A stretch of 23,667 nt of DNA from SVTX01 sp045577415. GTDB lineage: Bacteria; Bacillota; Clostridia; Oscillospirales; CAG-272. Every line of letters starts with the position of its first letter. The stretch's first letter is position 1. A program made the position numbers and the translations under genes. Location of the stretch: contig JAZNII010000003.1 in assembly GCA_045577415.1 (NCBI GenBank), positions 1 through 23,667 on the forward strand, in the 5' to 3' direction. Positions 5,606 to 12,440 of this stretch are shown piece by piece. The notes beneath the pieces were generated by a model, which saw nothing but the letters and a program-made list of their open reading frames with translations, was not told the DNA's origin and did no database searches.

Positions 5606-7558
5606 ATGGCGGGCGCATCCTTCTATCAGGTATATCTCGGAGAGAAGCTGCTTCATTTCGGCCCTGCGAGAAAGGCTATCGGCTATGCAGGCGTTGACGT
5701 ATTCCCCCTCCCCGACGTAGACGAGGGAACTCTCTACATCCGCGTAGCGGGTTACTACTGTGCTTGCTATAACGGTGTTGTTACATCCTCTTTCATTCAG
5801 GCGGAGATCGAGCAGGACGGCGAGTTGCTTGCCGCTACGGGTAAGGGTGGATTCGATTGCTATCTTTACACTCCTAAACTACATAAGGTTATGAACTACT
5901 CCCATCAGAGACAGTTTTCGGAGTGCTACAACCTCTCCCGCAGACCTCTGAAGGTACGCTTTGCCGTAGTTGATCCCGAAGTAACTCTCATTCCCCGTAA
6001 TGTTGATCTTGCGGATCTTGATGCAAAGCCCGCGCGCTTCGTGGCAGCCGCTCCCTTCACTATGCAAGAGGAGCTTAAGCACCCGCTTCGCGGCTATCAG
6101 ACAGGTCCCGAGTGCGAGTACAAGCCTTTTCAGTATCCTTACGAGGAGCTTGAATCAAAGCCCTTTGAGGAATACCTTAGGATGGTTCCCGACTACACTG
6201 CAGAGTGTCTGCGCAGCGCGGCAGGCACGGTTGAGCATTACGACCTCGGCAAGATCGAGACGGGATTTTTGACGCTTCAAGTCAATGCCAAAACCGATAG
6301 CCGAATCATCGGCGTATTCGGCGAGCAGAACTCCCCCGACGGCAGACCTAACCCCATTCCCGTAAACGCTACCAACTGCGTTGAATGGAAACTTCCCGCG
6401 GGTGAATATGAGCTTTACAGCTTCGAGCATTACACTGTTATGGGTATTGAAGTTATGATAATGGAAGGCGATGTCGAGATCAAATACGCGGGCGTTACCG
6501 AGCTTGCTTACTCGGCAAGAAAGATCAAGACCTGCAAGGTCACCGACCCCGAGTTGGCTCTCGTTTATCAGGCGGCGGTTGACACCTTCCGTCACAACGC
6601 ATTCGACATTTTTATGGACTGCCCCTCCAGAGAGCGCGCAGGCTGGCTCTGCGACAGCTACTACACGGGTCAATCCGAGTATTATTTCACGGGTAAGACA
6701 ACCGTTGAAAACGAGTTCCTTAATAACTACCTTCTCGGCGGCGCAAGAGAGGGTCTTGACGGAATGGTTGAGATGTGCTACCCCTCAACCTCCTTGGACG
6801 GCAGATACATTCCCCAGTGGTCGATGTGGTATGTCCTTGAGCTTTACGACTATTTCACAAAGCGTGGTCGCAGCGACAGAAAGGACGACTTCAAGGCTCA
6901 GCTTTATGCTCTCCTCGGCTACTTCAAGAAATATGAGAACGAGTTCGGACTTCTCGAAAAGCTTCCCAGCTGGAACTTCGTCGAGTGGTCTAAGCTCAAT
7001 CAGAAAGTTCACGATGTAAGCTGGGCGACCAATATGCTCTTCTCACAGACGGTCGAGTGTATCGGTAAGCTTTATAACGACGAAACGCTTCTTAAGAAGG
7101 CGGCAGACCTCCGCAAGACCATCAACGAGATGGCTTGGAACGGCAAGATGTTCATGGACCGTGCTATGCGTCAGGAAGACGGAACGCTTAAGAACACCGA
7201 CGAGCTTTCCGAGACCACCCAGTATTACGCTTTCCGTTTCGGTGTTGCCGACCTTGATGAGGAAAGATGCACACACCTCAAGGATATGGTCATGAACATA
7301 TTCGGCAAGGACATTATGGCGGAAAAATGCCCCGAGATCGAGCCTTCCAACTCGCTCCCCGGCTTCTACATCCGCACCGAGCTTATGCTTAAATGGAAGA
7401 TGTACCCCGAGCTTATCGAATACATCAAGCACTTCTTCCTCCCTATGGCAAAGTCCACGGGAACTCTTTGGGAAAACAAAACTCCAGGTGCTAGCTGTAA
7501 CCACGGCTTTGCGTCCTTCATAGCGATCGCTATTGAAGCGATTGAAAATAACACCTAA
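5606..7558 (+). CDS. GH78 alpha-L-rhamnosidase, 5' end frameshifted
   Basis: 650 residues from the first in-frame ATG. It would remove terminal alpha-L-rhamnose from plant glycans or imported oligosaccharides by inversion. The N-terminal half is beta-rich (jelly-roll modules, about 1-310) and the C-terminal half is an alpha/alpha-barrel. The family signature is DCPSRERAGW at 338-347, where E343 matches the general acid region, and the second acidic region is GTLWENKTPG with E623 as the probable general base. There is no secretion signal, so it acts inside the cell. The chosen ATG is in the middle of a beta strand and has no ribosome binding site; the true start is probably 5523 with a lost base between (see separate entry). 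If the shift is real the protein is truncated by 28 residues or not made. It is last in the kdu operon and is followed by a strong terminator. Confidence 0.85.
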   Translation: MAGASFYQVYLGEKLLHFGPARKAIGYAGVDVFPLPDVDEGTLYIRVAGYYCACYNGVVTSSFIQAEIEQDGELLAATGKGGFDCYLYTPKLHKVMNYSHQRQFSECYNLSRRPLKVRFAVVDPEVTLIPRNVDLADLDAKPARFVAAAPFTMQEELKHPLRGYQTGPECEYKPFQYPYEELESKPFEEYLRMVPDYTAECLRSAAGTVEHYDLGKIETGFLTLQVNAKTDSRIIGVFGEQNSPDGRPNPIPVNATNCVEWKLPAGEYELYSFEHYTVMGIEVMIMEGDVEIKYAGVTELAYSARKIKTCKVTDPELALVYQAAVDTFRHNAFDIFMDCPSRERAGWLCDSYYTGQSEYYFTGKTTVENEFLNNYLLGGAREGLDGMVEMCYPSTSLDGRYIPQWSMWYVLELYDYFTKRGRSDRKDDFKAQLYALLGYFKKYENEFGLLEKLPSWNFVEWSKLNQKVHDVSWATNMLFSQTVECIGKLYNDETLLKKAADLRKTINEMAWNGKMFMDRAMRQEDGTLKNTDELSETTQYYAFRFGVADLDEERCTHLKDMVMNIFGKDIMAEKCPEIEPSNSLPGFYIRTELMLKWKMYPELIEYIKHFFLPMAKSTGTLWENKTPGASCNHGFASFIAIAIEAIENNT

Positions 7559-7564
7559 ATCTAT

Positions 7565-7592
7565 GAAAACCGCCCCTTTGGGGGCGGTTTTT
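7565..7592. terminator. Terminator between GH78 and degV (convergent)
   Basis: An 11-bp stem AAAACCGCCCC (7566-7576) pairs with 7581-7591 around TTTG, followed by T. The A tract on the left makes it work for degV on the - strand too. Confidence 0.9.
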
Positions 7593-7607
7593 CAATTAAA
7601 ACATCAA

Positions 7608-8468
7608 TTATTCAAGAGGAGTTTTTCTGATAAACAGCACTCCGAGGGTGTTTCGTCCACAGTGAGAGGACACGGTGCAGCCTGCGCGGGTGATCATCAC
7701 ATTGGCGGTGGGAGCAAGCTCCTTGACCTTTTCAACGCAGGCATCGATGATCTCCTTGTCGCAGCCTGCATGGGTCACGAACACCTTATCAAGATAGATG
7801 TCGGACGCGTCGCCGATGCGATCTGCTATATACTGCGGCAGGACGGAGGCAAATTTACCTCTGTATTTCTTGCTCACGCCCATTTTGCCGTCCTTAACGA
7901 CGATACAGGGCTTGAGCTGAAGCAGATTTGCGCCAAAAGCCGTCAGAGCCGAGCATCTGCCTCCCTTGTGAAGAAATTCAAGGCTATCGATAACGAAGGA
8001 TGCGTCCACGTTTGCCGCAAGGCGCGTACACTCCTCTGCTATCTCCTTTGCAGTCATTCCCTTCTGCGCCATTTCAGCCGCGGTTGCGACCAAAAGTCCG
8101 CCGCCCGTTGAAAGGTTACGGCTATCGACTACGTACACGTTGTCGTAATCCTCTGCCGCAAGACGAGCGTTGCTGAAGGTAGACGACATCTCGGAGCTGA
8201 TGGTAAAAAGCACTACGGAATAGCCTTCCTTAGTATATTCTTCGAAGAAATCCTCAAAATCTGCGATATTTACCGCGCTTGTCTTGGGAAGCTGACCTGT
8301 TTTTTCATAATTCGCGTATATCATATCGGGGTCTATATCCACGCCGTCGGTATAAGTGGTCTCGCCCAGGGTAACGCCGAGAGGAAGTATCTTCACGCCG
8401 TATTTCTCGATAAGCTCGGACCCCAGATCGCTTGTGCTATCACTCGCAATAATAATCTTTTCTGACAT
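7608..8468 (-). CDS. DegV family fatty-acid-binding protein
   Basis: A 286-residue DegV/FakB-type protein, soluble and cytoplasmic. These proteins bind a fatty acid between two domains, and in Firmicutes some present it to fatty acid kinase FakA for phospholipid synthesis. Signature parts are IIASDSTSDL near the start (7-16), the SSEMSSTFSNA loop at about 91-101, the GGG of STGGGLLV, FVIDSLEFLHKGGRCS in the middle, and THAGC in the C-terminal domain. The start is at 8468, with AGGAG (8478-8474) 5 nt upstream. It is a single-gene unit between two terminators with its own promoter. Several DegV paralogues per genome are usual in Clostridia, and no fakA is seen here, so the exact ligand and partner are unknown. 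Confidence 0.92.
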   Translation of the reverse strand: MSEKIIIASDSTSDLGSELIEKYGVKILPLGVTLGETTYTDGVDIDPDMIYANYEKTGQLPKTSAVNIADFEDFFEEYTKEGYSVVLFTISSEMSSTFSNARLAAEDYDNVYVVDSRNLSTGGGLLVATAAEMAQKGMTAKEIAEECTRLAANVDASFVIDSLEFLHKGGRCSALTAFGANLLQLKPCIVVKDGKMGVSKKYRGKFASVLPQYIADRIGDASDIYLDKVFVTHAGCDKEIIDACVEKVKELAPTANVMITRAGCTVSSHCGRNTLGVLFIRKTPLE

Positions 8469-8506
8469 AACTGCTCCTTTAATGAGTAAATTATGGTATT
8501 TTTTTG

Positions 8507-8512
8507 ATTATA
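8507..8512 (-). promoter_or_regulatory. degV -10 box
   Basis: TATAAT on the - strand preceded by TGA (extended -10), about 40 nt before the degV start codon. No convincing -35 box lies 16-18 nt upstream. Confidence 0.55.
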
Positions 8513-8570
8513 TCATCGTTTTATTAATTCGATTTTAAGTTTTTAATCAAAATAATAATTTTTATACATT

Positions 8571-8600
8571 AACTTTTAATATAAAAACTTTTAATATAAA
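8571..8600. repeat. Perfect 15-bp tandem duplication
   Basis: AACTTTTAATATAAA occurs twice back to back in an AT-rich stretch between degV and the tRNA promoter. It could act as an upstream AT-rich promoter element or simply be slippage. Confidence 0.85.
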
Positions 8601-8629
8601 AAATATTTTAAGATTTTTATAAAAACCTA

Positions 8630-8658
8630 TTGCATTTTCCAAAACTTTATGGTATAAT
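8630..8658 (+). promoter_or_regulatory. tRNA-Val promoter
   Basis: TTGCAT (8630-8635), a 17-nt spacer and perfect TATAAT (8653-8658) preceded by TGG. Transcription would start about 10 nt before the mature tRNA end. Confidence 0.85.
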
Positions 8659-8675
8659 AACAAAGTCGTCAATAT

Positions 8676-8752
8676 GGAGGCATAGCTCAGTTGGTTAGAG
8701 TACTTGCTTGACATGCAAGGGGTCGCAGATTCGAGTTCTGCTGTCTCCACCA
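8676..8752 (+). tRNA. tRNA-Val (anticodon GAC), CCA encoded
   Basis: The cloverleaf is complete. The acceptor GGAGGCA pairs with TGTCTCC (one G-T pair). The D arm GCTC/GAGT encloses AGTTGGTTA. The anticodon stem CTTGC/GCAAG has loop TTGACAT, so the anticodon is GAC and reads valine codons GUC and GUU. The T arm GCAGA/TCTGC has loop TTCGAGT, and the variable loop is GGGTC. The terminal CCA is in the gene. It has its own promoter and terminator. Confidence 0.95.
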
Positions 8753-8756
8753 AAAT

Positions 8757-8789
8757 AAAATAAGAGGGTTTTGTAAACCCTCTTATTTT
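8757..8789. terminator. tRNA-Val terminator
   Basis: A perfect 15-bp stem AAAATAAGAGGGTTT (8757-8771) pairs with 8775-8789 around TGT, followed by GTTTT. Confidence 0.92.
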
Positions 8790-8823
8790 GTTTTGAGGGA
8801 AATAAAGGTAACGAAGAATCTCT

Positions 8824-8891
8824 CAAATGCGGAGCATTTGATCGTTTTGCGCTATAATAACAAATTTCAGAGATGAATATTGGCGCAAAAC
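8824..8891. repeat. Two nested or adjacent inverted repeats of unknown role
   Basis: CAAATGC (8824-8830), loop GGA, GCATTTG (8834-8840) is a perfect small hairpin. Three bases on, GTTTTGCGC (8844-8852) is matched by GCGCAAAAC (8883-8891) across 30 nt. No coding potential is seen. The triloop hairpin resembles those in the 4123-4288 array, but GTGATAT linkers are missing. Confidence 0.6.
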
Positions 8892-8937
8892 AAGATTCTG
8901 AGTTCTGCTGTCTCCACCAAAATAAAACAAGAGGGTT
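8853..8937 (+). pseudogene. Decayed second copy of the tRNA-Val locus
   Basis: The promoter tract TATAATAACAAA (8853-8864) repeats 8653-8664 exactly. The tRNA 3' end with CCA and the start of the terminator (8893-8937) repeats 8727-8770 with one inserted T and one T-to-C change. The D and anticodon arms between them are missing, about 34 nt shorter than the intact copy, so no tRNA can form. The repeated 3' end is also what an old integration site (att duplication) would leave. Confidence 0.65.
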
Positions 8938-8955
8938 GTAAAACTCTCTTGTTTT
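8924..8955. terminator. Second (duplicated) tRNA-type terminator
   Basis: A 14-bp stem AAAACAAGAGGGTT (8924-8937) pairs with 8942-8955, with one G-T pair, around GTAA, then TGTTTT. Compared with the first terminator, several stem bases changed on both arms while pairing was kept. It may also stop - strand transcripts from ispH-rpsA. Confidence 0.8.
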
Positions 8956-9041
8956 TGTTTTGAAGGAAATTTATAGCGTTTTAGGAGAAAAGGATTCCTT
9001 TTTAAAGAAGCTTATTCCCCTAAAATTCTATTTGTGTTTAA

Positions 9042-11093
9042 TTATTCAGCGTCAGCAGCTTCAACAGTCTCAACTGCCTCAACCGACTCAGCTGCCTCGT
9101 CCTCGGGCATAGCCTCGGCAAGCGCCTGAGCCTCCTCAAGGAGAACTCTGATAGAAAGGCTTACCTTCTTCTTCTCGTCGTCGATCTCAACGATCTTTGC
9201 GTCAACGTTCTGACCGATCTCAAGTACGTCAGCGGGCTTTGCGATCTTGGTCATGGAGATCTGAGAAATGTGGATAAGTCCGTCTACTCCGTCAACGATC
9301 TCGGCGAATGCGCCGAAGGGCATCATGCTTACGATCTTAACAGAAACGATATCACCAAGCGCGTAGTTGGTCTTGAAGATGGTCCAAGGATTGCTCTCCT
9401 CGGTCTTGTATGTAAGAGAAATTCTCTTCTTTTCAGTGTCGAAGCTCTTAACGGTAACGGTAATAACGTCGCCGATAGCAACTACGTCTGCGGGAGACTT
9501 AACTCTCTTCCAAGAAAGCTCGCTGGTGTGAACCATACCGTCAACACCGCCAAGGTCAACGAAAGCGCCGAAATTGGTCATGCTCTTAACGGTACCTGTG
9601 TACTGCTTGCCTTCCTCGATATTAGCCCAGAACTCTGCCTCAGCCTTCTTTCTCTCCTCACGGAGAACAGAGCTGATAGAGCCCTTTGCCTTCTTGTTCT
9701 CAACCTCGGTAAGTCTGAAGCTTACCTTCTTGCCGATCATCTCGGAAAGGTCGGAATTCTTGGGTGTGCCTGTCTGAGAAGCGTGGATGAATACGCGGGT
9801 GCTATCGCAGAGAACGATAACGCCTACGTTGCCCTTAACGGTCTCGATAACGGTACCCTCAAGGATCTCGCCTGCTTCCTTAGCGGCAACGATCTTGCCC
9901 CAGTTTCTGTCGGAGTCTACTCTCTTTTTGTCAAGCGTAGCGAAGCCGTCAACATCGCTAACACGTACTACAAACGCCTCAACAGCGTCGCCGATCTTGA
10001 ACATCTCGGTAAGCTTTGCAGCAGGATCATCTGTTATCTTGTCTGCTTTAATGATGCCCGTGACTTTTGCGCCGATGTCAAGCTGTATCTCGCTGTCGTT
10101 TACAGCGGTTACATATCCGGTAACAGTATCTCCTGTATTTAAAGTTTTAAAAGATGTTTCGAGAAGTTCTGCAAAATTTTCTTTGCTCATGGTTCTTTCT
10201 ACCTCCTGAATTATATCGTGCGGAGTTGACGCCCCCGCTACGATTCCCACTTTTTCGTGGATGAACGGAAAAAGCGGTCTCAAATCGTCGACGTTTTCTA
10301 TCATAACGGCATTCTCACATTCCGCCTTACAAATAGAGTAAAGCTTTGCCGAATTTGAGCTGCCTTTACTGCCTATAACGACCATAAAATCGTTGACTTT
10401 TGATAGCTCTGCCGCCTCAGTTTGCCTTTTTTCCGTAACATTACATATTGTATCATAAATTAAGGGATTAGTATATAGCTTTTTTGTAAATTTTTTTGTT
10501 TTCTCCCATTCCACCAAATTCTGGGTGGTTTGAGCGACCAAAATTGGTGCTTTTGCGCAAGCGTTTTTTATCGTTCCCGAGTCCGCGGCTGCCTCAAGCT
10601 CGGCGGCTTTTTCAAAGACGAAAACCTCTCCGTCAAACCTTGAGCAAAAGCCCATGACCTCGGGGTGAGTCGCCGTTCCAAGAACCAGCAAAAGTCCATG
10701 CGGATCGTTATTTTCCTCGACTATTTTGTGTATCTTCTGAACGAATACGCAGGTGCAGTCAACGAAGGAAAAGCTTTTATTCCTTTGGGAGCATTTTATA
10801 AGAAGCTCCTCGGTCTCTTTCGTAATTCCGTGGGCGCGGACGAACACCTTGACGGGAGAATCTTCGCTTGCCTCGTCGCAAAGCTGCTCAATATCGTCGA
10901 TCTCGGCGATACCAACTCCGTCTGCCGCAAGTCTTGCGTTATAGGTGTCGTTGTGGATAAGCTTGCCGAGGGTAAATATACGCTCTCCTCGCGGCGCGGT
11001 CTTTATCTCGTTCTCGACGGCATTTGCGGCTCTCGACACGCCAAAACAAAATCCTGCCGAGCGCGCCACCGTTACCTTGACCTCACTTGCCAC
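9042..11093 (-). CDS. ispH-rpsA: Fused HMB-PP reductase (IspH) and ribosomal protein S1
   Basis: 683 residues. Positions 1-290 are IspH, the 4Fe-4S enzyme making IPP and DMAPP in the last MEP-pathway step; the three cluster cysteines are C16 (GFCFGV), C115 and C217 (TICNVT), with GSSNSAK and GASTP further on. About 320-650 holds four S1 RNA-binding repeats (near 320-389, 409-475, 492-561, 577-649; the third and fourth carry the clear FGAFVDL and FGAFAEI cores). The tail is rich in Ala, Glu and Val. This fusion is typical of Clostridia. The start is the GTG at 11093, because GGAGG precedes it by about 9 nt and MASEVKVTVARSAGFCFGV is the usual beginning; an ATG at 11141 lies deep inside plsC. 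It overlaps the plsC end by 11 nt. A ribosome binding site and ATG also sit at the domain junction (10190). Confidence 0.95.
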   Translation of the reverse strand: MASEVKVTVARSAGFCFGVSRAANAVENEIKTAPRGERIFTLGKLIHNDTYNARLAADGVGIAEIDDIEQLCDEASEDSPVKVFVRAHGITKETEELLIKCSQRNKSFSFVDCTCVFVQKIHKIVEENNDPHGLLLVLGTATHPEVMGFCSRFDGEVFVFEKAAELEAAADSGTIKNACAKAPILVAQTTQNLVEWEKTKKFTKKLYTNPLIYDTICNVTEKRQTEAAELSKVNDFMVVIGSKGSSNSAKLYSICKAECENAVMIENVDDLRPLFPFIHEKVGIVAGASTPHDIIQEVERTMSKENFAELLETSFKTLNTGDTVTGYVTAVNDSEIQLDIGAKVTGIIKADKITDDPAAKLTEMFKIGDAVEAFVVRVSDVDGFATLDKKRVDSDRNWGKIVAAKEAGEILEGTVIETVKGNVGVIVLCDSTRVFIHASQTGTPKNSDLSEMIGKKVSFRLTEVENKKAKGSISSVLREERKKAEAEFWANIEEGKQYTGTVKSMTNFGAFVDLGGVDGMVHTSELSWKRVKSPADVVAIGDVITVTVKSFDTEKKRISLTYKTEESNPWTIFKTNYALGDIVSVKIVSMMPFGAFAEIVDGVDGLIHISQISMTKIAKPADVLEIGQNVDAKIVEIDDEKKKVSLSIRVLLEEAQALAEAMPEDEAAESVEAVETVEAADAE
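10188..10207 (-). promoter_or_regulatory. Internal ribosome binding site and ATG before the S1 part
   Basis: AGGAGG (10207-10202), 11 nt, then ATG (10190-10188), in frame at codon 302 of the fusion, just after the IspH domain and before the S1 repeats. It could give free S1 protein of 382 residues. Spacing is a little long. Confidence 0.55.
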
Positions 11094-11724
11094 TCTTGCT
11101 CTCCTCCTCAGCGCCGCGGTAAAGCTCGCAAACTCTGTCAAACATCAGATTAGTAATTCTGAGATACTCGCCCGAAGCTTCGTGATCGTAGCCAAGCTCC
11201 TCAAACTTTATGGGCTTTCCGTAGTAGACATCAATTTTTCTAAAAAGCTTGAATTTATTGTCCTTTGTCTTGATACAGCAAGGTAATACCGTCGCCTGAG
11301 CTTTAACTGCGATCATAGCCGCGCCTGTCTTAAGATTTGCCTCCATAGGGGTCTTTCCCGGCTCGCGGTGACCTTGGGGGAATATACCGATACATCTTCC
11401 GCTTTTAAGGATAGAGATCGTATTCTTGATTGCAGAAACGTCGGCTCCTCCGCGGTTTACGGGAAACGCGCCGAGTGCGCTTACCAGCTTACCGAGGATC
11501 GGGACCTTGAAAAGCTCCTTTTTTGCCATATAATAAGGTTGCTGATGCTTGATTCCAGCGCAAAGGAACACGGGGTCGGGATTTGAAATATGGTTGCAGA
11601 TAAGGATATATGGACCTTCCTCGGCGCGAGGCTCGTTCTCAGCTCCGTGATACTTAATTCTGAAGATCACCCTCGCGATAGGACCTATGACCGCCCTTAT
11701 AAAGATATAAAACTTGCTTTTCAC
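11083..11724 (-). CDS. plsC: 1-acyl-sn-glycerol-3-phosphate acyltransferase (PlsC)
   Basis: 213 residues. It transfers an acyl chain to lysophosphatidic acid, making phosphatidic acid at the inner face of the membrane. The acyltransferase motif HX4D is NHISNPD (H45, D50), the second block is near AFPVNR, and the third is FPQGHRE at 115-121 (FPEGTRS in most relatives, so Q and H replace E and T). An N-terminal hydrophobic helix (about 5-22) would anchor it. The start overlaps the cmk stop as ATGA, so it is translationally coupled to cmk. The C-terminal end overlaps the ispH-rpsA start by 11 nt. Gene order cmk-plsC-ispH/rpsA is common in Clostridia and supports the call. Confidence 0.93.
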   Translation of the reverse strand: MKSKFYIFIRAVIGPIARVIFRIKYHGAENEPRAEEGPYILICNHISNPDPVFLCAGIKHQQPYYMAKKELFKVPILGKLVSALGAFPVNRGGADVSAIKNTISILKSGRCIGIFPQGHREPGKTPMEANLKTGAAMIAVKAQATVLPCCIKTKDNKFKLFRKIDVYYGKPIKFEELGYDHEASGEYLRITNLMFDRVCELYRGAEEESKSGK

Positions 11725-12413
11725 TTTTCGACCACTCCTGTTTTTTCCGCAATATGCTTAATAACATAATCGACCGATTCATCAAACGTATATTCGGAGT
11801 TGTCAAAGAGGTGAGCGTCCTCGGCAGGCTTCAAGGGAGCTACCGCGCGGCTGGAGTCTGCTCTGTCGCGCTCGGTAAGCTCTCTAAGAACGTCCTCAAA
11901 TTTGACGTTCTGACCTTTTACTATAAGCTCCTTATATCTTCTGCTTGCTCTTGCCTCGTCGGTGGCGGTAAGGAATATCTTTACCTCGGCGTCGGGAAGA
12001 ATAACGGTTCCGATGTCACGTCCGTCCATAATGACGCTATTCTCTCTCGCCAGCTTCTTCTGCGCTTCAAGCAAAAACGCGCGGACGTTGCCTACCGACG
12101 AGCAAGCGGACGCGTACATGGAGATGTCGGGCTGACGTATCTTGTCGCCCAGATCCTCACCGTTGAGGATGACGTGCTGCGCGCCGTCAACGTAAGCGAT
12201 CTCGATATTGATATGCTCCAGCATGGGGGTGATCTTCTCGCTGACCTTACTGTCCTCAACCGAGAGGCCATGCTCACGAGCGTAGTAGCCGACGGTTCTG
12301 TAAAGCGCGCCGGTGTCAACGTATATGATACCAAGTCTCTTTGCGACGGCTTTGGATATAGTGGATTTGCCCGCTCCGCCGGGACCGTCAATTGCAACTG
12401 CTATTTTTTTCAT
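11721..12413 (-). CDS. cmk: Cytidylate kinase (Cmk)
   Basis: 230 residues, the normal bacterial length. It phosphorylates CMP and dCMP with ATP for nucleotide supply. The P-loop is GPGGAGKST (10-18), followed by VDTGALYRTVGYYA, which contacts CMP, and MDGRDIGTVILPDAEVKIFL in the centre; RRYKEL and RADSSRAVAPLKPAEDA make up the lid and base-binding region. The start is at 12413, with AAAGGA 11 nt upstream. It lies 27 nt after the flavoprotein gene and overlaps plsC by 4 nt, so it is cotranscribed with both. Confidence 0.96.
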   Translation of the reverse strand: MKKIAVAIDGPGGAGKSTISKAVAKRLGIIYVDTGALYRTVGYYAREHGLSVEDSKVSEKITPMLEHINIEIAYVDGAQHVILNGEDLGDKIRQPDISMYASACSSVGNVRAFLLEAQKKLARENSVIMDGRDIGTVILPDAEVKIFLTATDEARASRRYKELIVKGQNVKFEDVLRELTERDRADSSRAVAPLKPAEDAHLFDNSEYTFDESVDYVIKHIAEKTGVVEK

Positions 12414-12440
12414 AATGATTAAATTCCTTTAAATTTATTT

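Noticed and set aside
8562..8753. 63-codon open frame on the - strand
   Set aside because: It runs through the tRNA-Val gene and its promoter.
8960..9041. Terminator for ispH-rpsA
   Set aside because: TTTTAGGAGA (about 8980-8989) can pair with TTCCCCTAAAA (about 9012-9022) with a small inner hairpin, but no T-run follows on the - strand; the hairpin at 8924-8955 is a better stop.
11094..11141. Upstream ATG for ispH-rpsA
   Set aside because: It adds 16 residues lying within plsC and unlike IspH; the GTG at 11093 has a good ribosome binding site and the right N-terminus.
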